NCBI RefSeq assembly: GCF_016741775.1
Contig: NZ_JAERRK010000005.1
Span: forward strand, 124,001-188,000
DNA: 64,000 nucleotides
Direction of reading: 5' to 3'
Origin: Streptomyces actinomycinicus
GTDB taxonomy: Bacteria; Actinomycetota; Actinomycetes; Streptomycetales; Streptomycetaceae
Every line of letters begins with the position of its first letter. Within the stretch, counting starts at the first letter, position 1. Below the pieces are notes generated by a model. That model searched no databases. It saw only the letters and a list, made by a program, of their open reading frames with translations, and had not been told where the DNA came from. Position numbers and translations under genes: made by a program. Of the stretch, positions 1-6,857 are shown piece after piece.

Positions 1-1233
1 GCCCCGGCTCTGCAGCGCGGCGGCCGTGCGGGTCGCCGGCGTCGGGCTGAAGGCGACCGGCAGCGCCACCAGTGCCCGGTGGAACGGGCCCGGCCGCCAT
101 TGCAGTTCCTTCTCGTGGACGGCCAGCGTCAGATCGGGCAGCGCGTTGAGGATCTTCTCGATCGCGGTGACGGCGATGACCTGCGCCGGGTCCTTGGCCG
201 GGCACGCGTGCGGGCCGGCCCCCCACGCCAGGTGGGCGCCCCTGCTGTGCGTCCGCCGGGCGTCGGCCAGCGCGGGATCGCTGTTGGCTGCGGCGAAGCT
301 GATCACGACCGGCGTGTCAGCCTCGGCCACCACTCCCCCGAGGTCCACGTCCTGGAGCGGGTAATGGGTGGCGTAGTTGGCGATGGGCGTCTGGTTCCAC
401 AGGACGTGGTCGATCGCCTCCTCGATCAGCAGGCCGGAGTCGCCTCCGCCGGCGCCGGGCGACAGCAGCAGGAGCAGGGCGTTGCAGATCAGGTTGCGCT
501 CCGGCTCGACGCCGGCACCCATCAGAATGATCAGCTGGTCCCTCAGTTCCTCGTCGGTCAGGCCCGCGGGGTGCTGGATCAGCCAGGAGGTGACGTCGTC
601 GCCGGGCCGGCGCCGCTTGAGGGCGACCAGCTCCATGAGGCAGGTGTTGATGTCCTCGCTGGCACGCAGGGCGTCCTGGCCGTCGAACATCGCCGACATG
701 GCGCTGGTGAGGGTGTCACCGATGTCCGCCGGGCAGCCGAAGATCTTGTTGAACAGCAGCAGCGGCAGCAGCTTGGCGTAGTCGTTGAGGAGGTCGGCGC
801 GGCCCCGCTCGCTGAACCGGTCGATGAGGTAGTCGGCGATGGGCTCGACGTCCCGGCGGACCCGGGTGATGTTGAGCCGGGCGAGGCTGTCCGTGACGGC
901 CTTGCGCAGCCGCAGGTGCACGGCGCCGTCGGTGAACAGGCAGTTGGGCCGGTACGCCATCATCGGCAGCACCGGGCTGTCCAGCGCGATCCGCCCTTCG
1001 TTCAGCGCCTTCCAGCGGCGGGAGTCCCGGGCGAACAGCGTGGAGTTCTGCAGCACGCGCAGCGCCATCTCGTGTCCGACGACCAGGGTGGCGTCGACGC
1101 CGGGTGCGAGTTCGACCGGGCCGGCCGGACCGTGGGCGCGCAACCGGTCGTAGACGTGGTGGGGGTCGGCGGCGAACGCCGCGTCGTGCATGGGGCATCT
1201 GGCCGCGGGGGCGGGGGCTGACTGGCGGTCCAT
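1..1233 (-). CDS. Cytochrome P450 of the conservon-linked CYP157 type, 3' end cut by window edge
   Basis: Haem-thiolate protein; 411 residues are visible and the stop lies beyond the left edge. The start is the ATG at 1233, 49 bases after the cvnD stop, so it is probably the last gene of the conservon operon. The haem loop reads HLAWGAGPHACPAKDPA with the ligand Cys at residue 344; Trp replaces the usual Phe at the head of the loop. The K-helix has no EXXR motif. The equivalent segment is EEAIDHVLWNQTP, with Asp275 and Leu278 in place of Glu and Arg. CYP157 proteins of Streptomyces conservons are known for a degenerate K-helix, which fits the neighbourhood. Substrate is unknown, and whether it is a monooxygenase or a signalling accessory cannot be read from sequence. 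Confidence 0.92.
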   Translation of the reverse strand, partial: MDRQSAPAPAARCPMHDAAFAADPHHVYDRLRAHGPAGPVELAPGVDATLVVGHEMALRVLQNSTLFARDSRRWKALNEGRIALDSPVLPMMAYRPNCLFTDGAVHLRLRKAVTDSLARLNITRVRRDVEPIADYLIDRFSERGRADLLNDYAKLLPLLLFNKIFGCPADIGDTLTSAMSAMFDGQDALRASEDINTCLMELVALKRRRPGDDVTSWLIQHPAGLTDEELRDQLIILMGAGVEPERNLICNALLLLLSPGAGGGDSGLLIEEAIDHVLWNQTPIANYATHYPLQDVDLGGVVAEADTPVVISFAAANSDPALADARRTHSRGAHLAWGAGPHACPAKDPAQVIAVTAIEKILNALPDLTLAVHEKELQWRPGPFHRALVALPVAFSPTPATRTAAALQSRG

Positions 1234-1282
1234 GAAGTTCCTTCTGCTGGCTCCGGGCCGGTGGTCCGGGTCGTTGGGCGTG

Positions 1283-1885
1283 TCAGGCTGCTCGGGCGAG
1301 CAGATGACGCACGAGCGCGATGAGCGCATGGGCGGAGGACTGCCGGTCGCGGGCGTCGCAGTAGACCACGGGGGTGTCCGGGAGCAGGTCGAGGGCCTCG
1401 CGGACCTCCGTCTCCTCGTAGTTCCGGTCCGGCTGGAAACTGTTGACCGCGATGGCGTACTCGAGGCCGTAACCCTCGACGAGGTCGATGACGGGGAAGG
1501 TCTCCTCCAGCCGGGCGGGGTCGACCAGGAGCAGCGCCCCGAGCGCGCCGCGGGCCATGTCCTCCCACAGCTGCATGAAGCGCTGCTGTCCGGGGGTGCC
1601 GAACAGGTACAGGACGAGTTCGTCGCTGAGGGTCAGGCGGCCGAAGTCCAGGGCGACGGTGGTGGTCGCCTTGTCCGTCACGCCCCGCAGGTCGTCCACG
1701 TGGAGCGACGCCTGCGTCATCTTCTCCTCGGTGCGCAGCGGGGTGATCTCGGACAGCGAGCCGATGAAGGTCGTCTTGCCCACGGCGAAATGGCCGACGA
1801 CCAGGATCTTGGCAGCGTTGGTCACCGCGCTGGAGACGTAGATGGATCCAGGGGCCGTCTCAGCCGATGAGGGATTGGAGTCCAT
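1283..1885 (-). CDS. cvnD: Conservon GTP-binding protein CvnD
   Basis: Small Ras/MglA-like GTPase of about 200 residues. The P-loop GHFAVGKTT is at about residues 31-39, followed by a segment with FLYLFGTPGQQRF-like character (seen as LYLFGTPGQQRF). In conservons this is the G-protein partner of the membrane sensor CvnA. I choose the ATG at 1885, which overlaps the cvnC stop by about 26 bases. An in-frame upstream start at 1915 is possible but would lie deep inside cvnC. It is third in a chain of overlapping genes and is followed by the P450 gene. Family assignment is strong; the ligand or process sensed is unknown. Confidence 0.93.
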   Translation of the reverse strand: MDSNPSSAETAPGSIYVSSAVTNAAKILVVGHFAVGKTTFIGSLSEITPLRTEEKMTQASLHVDDLRGVTDKATTTVALDFGRLTLSDELVLYLFGTPGQQRFMQLWEDMARGALGALLLVDPARLEETFPVIDLVEGYGLEYAIAVNSFQPDRNYEETEVREALDLLPDTPVVYCDARDRQSSAHALIALVRHLLARAA

Positions 1886-2234
1886 GCAGAACCTTCTCGA
1901 GGGTCGCTCTGTCAACGTTCTGAGCCCGGGGCGGCTCGGCGCGGCGCAGGAGGTGGCCCTGCTCGGATAAGTCGGTCAGCAGCAGCCGGGCCACCCCCAC
2001 CGGCAGCCCCACGTGGCCGGCCACCTCGGCGACCGACAGGTAGCCGCCCGCGCACAGCTCCCAGATCGCCATCACCTCGGGGCCGGCTCCCAGCGGAGGG
2101 GTCCGCTCGGGAGCCAGGGTGACGAGGGTGTGCAGCGCCAGGTCGTCCGGGGCCGGCAGGGTCCGGCCGCCGGTGATGACGTAGGAGCGGACGAAGTCAC
2201 TGGTGACGGAGGCTTCCTCGCCGGGCCGCGTCAT
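1860..2234 (-). CDS. cvnC: Conservon DUF742 protein CvnC
   Basis: Protein of 124 residues matching the DUF742 family. A winged-helix-like stretch (LSVAEVAGHVGLPVGVARLL) is followed by a short Arg-rich tail. In conservons DUF742 proteins sit between the roadblock protein and the GTPase and are thought to be adaptor or DNA-binding-like members of the complex. The ATG at 2234 overlaps the cvnB stop as ATGA, so the two are translationally coupled. Length is normal for the family. Confidence 0.93.
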   Translation of the reverse strand: MTRPGEEASVTSDFVRSYVITGGRTLPAPDDLALHTLVTLAPERTPPLGAGPEVMAIWELCAGGYLSVAEVAGHVGLPVGVARLLLTDLSEQGHLLRRAEPPRAQNVDRATLEKVLHGLQSLIG

Positions 2235-2629
2235 ACGCCGGCACCGTCCGAGCGCGGTGCCACGCTCATGGCCTTGCTGAGGCCCGACACCGTCTTCTGC
2301 ATGCGGAACGACATGGCCTCCATGTCGACGTCCAGCGCGGCGGAGACGGCGAGGTAGGAGCCCTGGCCGGCGGCGATCAGGAAGATCCAGCCGCCGTCGT
2401 ACTCCAGCAGGGTCTGCTTCCAGATGCCGTGTCCCGCTCCCACGAACCCTGCGACGGCGCGGCTGAGCGACTGCATCGAACTCATCGCGGCGGCGTTCGT
2501 CTCGGCGTCGTCCCGGGGGATGTCGTCCGAGCGCTGCAGCAGCAGGCCGTCACCCGAGACGAGGATCGCGTGCCGGGCTCCGCGTACCTCGAGCACGTCG
2601 TTCAGCACCCAGGACAGGTCGATCTTCAC
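2231..2629 (-). CDS. cvnB: Conservon roadblock/LC7 protein CvnB
   Basis: Protein of 132 residues with the roadblock/LC7 fold (N-terminal HAILVSGDGLLL strand region). Such proteins usually act on MglA-like GTPases as GTPase-activating or scaffolding partners, here presumably CvnD. The GTG start at 2629 overlaps the cvnA stop as GTGA, and the stop overlaps cvnC as ATGA, so both ends are coupled to neighbours. Typical length, nothing missing. Confidence 0.94.
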   Translation of the reverse strand: MKIDLSWVLNDVLEVRGARHAILVSGDGLLLQRSDDIPRDDAETNAAAMSSMQSLSRAVAGFVGAGHGIWKQTLLEYDGGWIFLIAAGQGSYLAVSAALDVDMEAMSFRMQKTVSGLSKAMSVAPRSDGAGV

Positions 2630-3825
2630 TTGTTGTCAGGTCCTTCCGTGGTGTTCGTGGTGCGACCGAGCTGTGTGCCGCGCGCGAACGCCCCGATCCG
2701 CGACGCCGTGACCTCGCTGGCCGGCTCGGACGTCTCCTGCCGGCCGGCGGTGTCGAGGGCCGGGACCACCGTCACCGGGCCGTTGCGGCGCCGGCGCTTG
2801 GGCAGACCACCCGAGGTCGTTCCCACCACGTGCGAGGGGCCGACGACCGGCACGGGCGCCAGTCGCTGGGGGGCCGCCTCGGTTCCCTCGGCGTCCTGCG
2901 GGGCGGCGGGGGCAGGCACTTCGGCCGCGAGAAGGCTTTCGGGCACACGGATCACTGCACGTACTCCGCCGTAGGGGGACACGGAACCGACGGAGACGGC
3001 GAAGCCGTAGCGGGCGGCGAGCATGCCGCACACGGCGAAGCCGAACCGCGGCGGGTCGCCGAGGCCGGTGATGTCGACGGGGCCGTCGACGGCCAGCAGT
3101 GCCGCCGCCCGGTCCTTGGTCTCCTGGTCCATGCCGAGCCCGGCGTCGTCCACGATGAAACACACACCGGTCGGTACGGTCTGGATGTTGACCTCGACCG
3201 GCGTTCCGGGCGCGCTGTAGGTCGTCGCGTTGTCGAGCAGTTCGGCCAGTACGACGGCCACCGGCTCGACCGCCTTGCCGATGAGGGAGACGTTGACCTG
3301 CGAGTGGACGCCGACCCGGTCGAAGTCCCTGATCCTGCCCTGGGCGCTGCGGGCGACGTCGTAGACGGTGGCGGCGCCCTCGCGCCGGCCCAGCCATCCG
3401 CCGCAGAGTACGGAGATGCCCTTGGCGCGGCGGCCGAACTGGCTGCCGGTGTGGTCGACCGTCATCAGGTCGGCCAGGACGTCCGTGGTGTCGCCGTACT
3501 TCTTCAGCAGACCGTCCAGGAGAACCTGCTGCTCCTCGGCGAGCGACTGGAGCGTGCCCATCGCCGACTTCAGCACCGCCTTGGTCGCCGCCTCGGCGTC
3601 GGCCCGTACGTCCGCGAGGTCCCGCTGATGCTGCGCCGTCAGACCGGCGATGTGCGTGTGCAGCTGGCCGACGTCACCGCGGGCCTCCCCCAGTCCTGCC
3701 TCCAGGTCCTTCCTCGTTCTTCGGAGCGCCATGTTGGTTCTCCGGGCCCGCATCACCGCGACGACCGCAGCGACGAGCACCACCAGCAAGATCCACAGCA
3801 GTGGATCCCGGGTCAATGACGTCAT
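2626..3825 (-). CDS. cvnA: Conservon membrane sensor kinase-like protein CvnA
   Basis: Sensor ATPase of about 399 residues. One N-terminal membrane helix (about residues 10-25) is followed by an Ala/Asp-rich coiled region, an H-box-like segment with His near residue 125, and a HATPase domain with N-box ELLDNATTYS near 195-204 and a GLGMD G-box. The C-terminal tail is Pro/Ala-rich and ends in a basic patch. I prefer the ATG at 3825 because GAAGAGAG lies about 8 bases upstream and the membrane helix then starts near residue 10. The frame stays open to 3903. First gene of cvnABCD-P450. Confidence 0.92.
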   Translation of the reverse strand: MTSLTRDPLLWILLVVLVAAVVAVMRARRTNMALRRTRKDLEAGLGEARGDVGQLHTHIAGLTAQHQRDLADVRADAEAATKAVLKSAMGTLQSLAEEQQVLLDGLLKKYGDTTDVLADLMTVDHTGSQFGRRAKGISVLCGGWLGRREGAATVYDVARSAQGRIRDFDRVGVHSQVNVSLIGKAVEPVAVVLAELLDNATTYSAPGTPVEVNIQTVPTGVCFIVDDAGLGMDQETKDRAAALLAVDGPVDITGLGDPPRFGFAVCGMLAARYGFAVSVGSVSPYGGVRAVIRVPESLLAAEVPAPAAPQDAEGTEAAPQRLAPVPVVGPSHVVGTTSGGLPKRRRRNGPVTVVPALDTAGRQETSEPASEVTASRIGAFARGTQLGRTTNTTEGPDNK

Positions 3826-4054
3826 GAGACTCTCTTCAAGTCGCATCGCGCCAGGAGCATCAGCGCGCGATGGTGCCTGTGACTGTCCCCCAGACGCGTA
3901 CATGACACGCCGTCAGCCCACTGAAAAGTGGGATGATCTTATCAGTCAGCTCCACACAACACGCTTGCCCAGGGCCTCAATTGAGCCGTCACCAAACCCA
4001 CACACCCCCGTCACCCGCCCGTCGGCCGGCGGGTGGCCCGAGGGCGCGGCCGGC
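3826..4054 (-). promoter_or_regulatory. Leader and probable promoter region of the conservon operon
   Basis: Between cvnA and the PLP enzyme gene. On the minus strand a TAAGAT hexamer near 3935-3942 could serve as a -10 box. Just downstream, 3917-3932 forms a perfect 6-base stem (CCCACT/AGTGGG) with a 4-base loop. The assignment of promoter elements is weak; the dyad itself is plain in the sequence. The remainder, about 3960-4054, shows nothing I can name. Confidence 0.3.
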
Positions 4055-5179
4055 TCAGTCCGGCCACACGCCCGTCGCCAGGAACGAGTCGATGGTCGCC
4101 GCGTACGGCGTGATGTCCAGCCCCTGCTCCGCGAGCCACGCGTCCGAGTAGTACTTGTCCAGGTACCGGTCGCCCGGGTCGCACAGCAGCGTGACGACGC
4201 TGCCCGTACGGCCCTCGGCGACCATCTCGGCGACGATCTTCAGGGCGCTCCACAGCCCCGTGCCCGTGGAACCGCCCGCCCTGCGGCCGATGGCACCCTC
4301 CAGGGCCCGTACGGCGGCCACGCTGGCGGCGTCCGGGACCTTCATCATCCGGTCGATCGCACCGGGCACGAAGCTCGGCTCCATGCGCGGCCGGCCGATG
4401 CCCTCGATCCGCGAGCCGCAGTCACAGGTGACGTCCGGGTCACCGCTGGTCCAGCCCTCGAAGAAACAGGAGTTGTCGGGGTCGGCGACACAGATCCGGG
4501 TGTCGTACTGCATGTAGTGGACGTAGCGCGCCAGGGTCGCCGAGGTGCCGCCGGTGCCGGCCGTGGCGACGATCCAGGCCGGCTCAGGGAACCGCTCCAG
4601 GTGCAGCTGGCGGAAGATCGACTCGGCGATGTTGTTGTTCCCGCGCCAGTCCGTGGCGCGTTCGGCGTAGGTGAACTGGTCCATGTAGTGGCCGCCGGTC
4701 TCCACCGCCAGGCGTGCGGACTCCTCGTACATCTTCCGTGAGTCGTCCACGAAGTGGCACTGCCCACCGTGGAACTCGATCAGGCGGATCTTCTCGGCGC
4801 TCGTCGTGCGCGGCATGACCGCGATGAAGGGCACACCGATCAGACCGGCGAAGTAGGCCTCCGAGACCGCCGTCGAGCCGCTCGACGCCTCGATCACCGG
4901 GCGGCCCGGCCGGATCCAGCCATTGCACAGGCCGTAGAGGAACAGGGAACGGGCGAGCCGGTGCTTGAGGCTGCCGGTGGGGTGGGTGGACTCGTCCTTG
5001 AGGTAAAGGTCGATGCCCCAGCGCTCGGGCAGCGGGAAGCGGAGCAGGTGCGTGTCCGCCGACCGGTTGGCGTCGGCCTGGACCTTGCGGACGGCTTCTT
5101 TCAGCCAGGAGCGGTAGGCGGGGTCGCTGCGGTCGACGTCGAGGGTGGCGCCGGTTCCGGCTCGGGGGGTGCTGCTCAC
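4055..5179 (-). CDS. PLP-dependent cysteine desulfhydrase / cysteine synthase-like enzyme (Cds1 type)
   Basis: Fold-type II PLP enzyme of 374 residues in the cysteine synthase superfamily. The PLP lysine is in TGSLKHR (Lys72), the substrate loop is EASSGSTA (about 97-104) and the phosphate loop TAGTGGTSA is near 206-214. The acidic region with [11 protein letters not shown] and a CDCGSR pair, and the overall length, resemble mycobacterial Cds1 (L-cysteine desulfhydrase) more than CysK or CysM. It would release sulfide, pyruvate and ammonia from cysteine; this is inferred from resemblance. The GTG start at 5179 has AAGGAG seven bases upstream; the frame runs open much further but without such a site. 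Single gene, with a 19-base palindrome about 100 bases upstream. Confidence 0.85.
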   Translation of the reverse strand: MSSTPRAGTGATLDVDRSDPAYRSWLKEAVRKVQADANRSADTHLLRFPLPERWGIDLYLKDESTHPTGSLKHRLARSLFLYGLCNGWIRPGRPVIEASSGSTAVSEAYFAGLIGVPFIAVMPRTTSAEKIRLIEFHGGQCHFVDDSRKMYEESARLAVETGGHYMDQFTYAERATDWRGNNNIAESIFRQLHLERFPEPAWIVATAGTGGTSATLARYVHYMQYDTRICVADPDNSCFFEGWTSGDPDVTCDCGSRIEGIGRPRMEPSFVPGAIDRMMKVPDAASVAAVRALEGAIGRRAGGSTGTGLWSALKIVAEMVAEGRTGSVVTLLCDPGDRYLDKYYSDAWLAEQGLDITPYAATIDSFLATGVWPD

Positions 5180-5276
5180 GGCAGGGCTCCTTACGCTCTT
5201 CGCCGACGGCGCCTCACGCGGGCCGGCAAGTCGAGCATAGGCACCTTTCACACCGCTTCCCACCTGCATAAACGCA

Positions 5277-5295
5277 TCTTTGGGCGGCCCAAAGA
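5277..5295. promoter_or_regulatory. Perfect 19-base palindrome, candidate operator
   Basis: TCTTTGGGCGGCCCAAAGA is a perfect 9-1-9 dyad in the 302-base gap between the divergent Cds1-like gene (start 5179) and the small gene at 5482. A one-base centre cannot form an RNA hairpin loop without opening the stem, so a protein-binding site in DNA is more likely than a terminator. The rest of the gap shows no other element I can name. Confidence 0.5.
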
Positions 5296-5481
5296 GGCGC
5301 TGTGGCACATGCGTGCGAGCGGACTGGGGGCGCACGGGCCGAAGTGCTTCGGGCCCTCGTCGCACCCGTCCCGCGCGTACTGGTGCTCCTCGCCGCATGG
5401 GGGCAGACTGCACGCGACGGGACCGCCCTCCCGAACGAGGGCGCACCGGTCCACGGGCAGACCGCAAGGGGGCGGCGAGAC

Positions 5482-5805
5482 ATGGCGGAGCCGGAGTTCA
5501 CGGCCACAGGCGTGCGCATCGGCAAACGGCTGCGTTCGCTCACCCGGGCCGGGCAGGTCCGGATCAGCGACGGCCGGCTGCAGTTGCTCACCAGCTACGG
5601 CAGCGAGATCGACAGCGCTCCGGTGCAGGCGGTGCGCGCGTCCAAGCCGTGGTTCGCGCCGGAGGACCGGGCGCTGGCCGACGTCAACGGTACGCGGTAC
5701 CTGCTGACGCTGGGCGAGCACGATCCCGCGCCGGAGCAGCCGGGGCCGCCCGCGGCACGGCGGTTCATCGAGGCGGTCCGCCGGGCGGCGGGGCGCGGCG
5801 GCTGA
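5482..5805 (+). CDS. Small conserved hypothetical protein
   Basis: Protein of 107 residues with no domain I recognise. It is basic in the first third and then has an ordered core ([34 protein letters not shown]) and a Pro/Ala linker before a C-terminal basic helix. I chose the ATG at 5482, which follows a GGGGGCGGCGAG purine tract; the frame is open from 5302, but the upstream part has the low-complexity look of non-coding frame. Divergent from the Cds1-like gene. Probably soluble, function unknown. Confidence 0.6.
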   Translation: MAEPEFTATGVRIGKRLRSLTRAGQVRISDGRLQLLTSYGSEIDSAPVQAVRASKPWFAPEDRALADVNGTRYLLTLGEHDPAPEQPGPPAARRFIEAVRRAAGRGG

Positions 5806-6012
5806 ACGGCGTACCGTCGCGGCGAGTTGCGGGAGCGCTTCCGCTGCGTCACGCTGTTCTCACGTCACTCTGGGTTTACCGGCGATAACGCTGCGAACCA
5901 GCCCGCCGGCCACGACAGCAGGCGGACGTTTGGACGCAAGCCACCCTGCTGGATCCGTTGTTCTCCGTGTTTCTTCCGGTTCCTCCGGACCTCACATCGG
6001 GGAGTCGCAGCC

Positions 6013-6819
6013 GTGATCAGTCACCCAAGCAGGCACTGCACGGTGGAGCTCCAAGCCCTGCCGTCGCGGATCGGCCAGGTCCGCAGAATCGTATCTGCGC
6101 AGTTGCGCTACTGGCATATGGACCCGTTGATAGACCGAGCCGCGCTCGGTGTGACGGAGCTGCTCAGCAACGTCCACCGTCACGCCAGGCCCGACAAGTC
6201 CTGCACCGTCGAGCTGGAACTCCTCCCGGACCGGCTCACCGTGTCGGTGCGGGACCACGATCCGCGCCTTCCGGTACCGGTCGACGCCCCGGACGCCGCC
6301 GACGACACCCCGCTGGCCACCTGCGGGCGGGGCCTGGCGATGGTGGCCGCCGTGAGCGAGAGCTGGGGCGCGCGGCCGGACGGCGAGAACGGCAAGGTCG
6401 TGTGGTTCACGCTGCCGGCCACGGCAGCGGCCACGACTGCCGGCCGAAGTCGTCCGGCACGGCCCACGCCGCGGGCGGCGCCGGCCCCGGCAGCGGCCGG
6501 GGTGCCGGCAGCGGCCGCAATGCCGTCATCGACGCCGGCACCAACGCCCGTCCCGGCGGTGGCCGTGCCCGCAGGAGCGCCTGTTCCCGCGGGAGCCGTG
6601 CCCGCAGGAGCACCTGTTCCCGCGGGAGCGGTGCCCGCGGGAGCGCCTGTTCCCGCGGGAGCGTCCCTTCCCGCAGGGGCTTCCGTCGCCTCGGGAGCGT
6701 CCGTCGCGGAGGCAGCGCCCGTTCCCGCGGGTGCCGGGGCCGGTGCTCGGGTCTCCAAGGGTGCCGCACCGGCCGCCGCTCCCGCTCCCTCCGTGAGGGC
6801 CGGCTCGACGACGGCCTGA
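6013..6819 (+). CDS. Anti-sigma-factor-like ATP-binding protein with a repetitive Pro/Ala tail
   Basis: The N-terminal 140 residues form a GHKL/HATPase domain of the RsbW/SpoIIAB class that is abundant in Streptomyces: N-box VTELLSNVHRHA, then a GRGLAMV G-box. Such proteins often bind sigma factors or their antagonists. The GTG start at 6013 has GGGGAG eight bases upstream. The C-terminal 120 residues are low complexity and contain three 11-residue VPAGAPVPAGA repeats, which is unusual for this family. Single gene ending at a strong terminator. No cognate sigma factor lies next to it. Confidence 0.85.
   Translation: MISHPSRHCTVELQALPSRIGQVRRIVSAQLRYWHMDPLIDRAALGVTELLSNVHRHARPDKSCTVELELLPDRLTVSVRDHDPRLPVPVDAPDAADDTPLATCGRGLAMVAAVSESWGARPDGENGKVVWFTLPATAAATTAGRSRPARPTPRAAPAPAAAGVPAAAAMPSSTPAPTPVPAVAVPAGAPVPAGAVPAGAPVPAGAVPAGAPVPAGASLPAGASVASGASVAEAAPVPAGAGAGARVSKGAAPAAAPAPSVRAGSTTA
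6565..6663 (+). repeat. Three tandem 33-base units inside the ATPase tail
   Basis: Units start at 6565, 6598 and 6631, each beginning GTGCCCGC and each encoding VPAGAPVPAGA. They differ only at a few third codon positions, so the amplification looks recent. The frame is kept because 33 is divisible by three. Confidence 0.9.
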
Positions 6820-6821
6820 CA

Positions 6822-6851
6822 CCCCGCGCCCCCACCTGAGGGGGCGCGGGG
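6822..6851. terminator. Bidirectional terminator between convergent genes
   Basis: A perfect 12-base stem (CCCCGCGCCCCC against GGGGGCGCGGGG) with a 6-base loop sits directly after the ATPase stop and just before the convergent permease stop. There is no T-run, as is usual for Streptomyces terminators. Confidence 0.85.
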
Positions 6852-6857
6852 CGCTGT

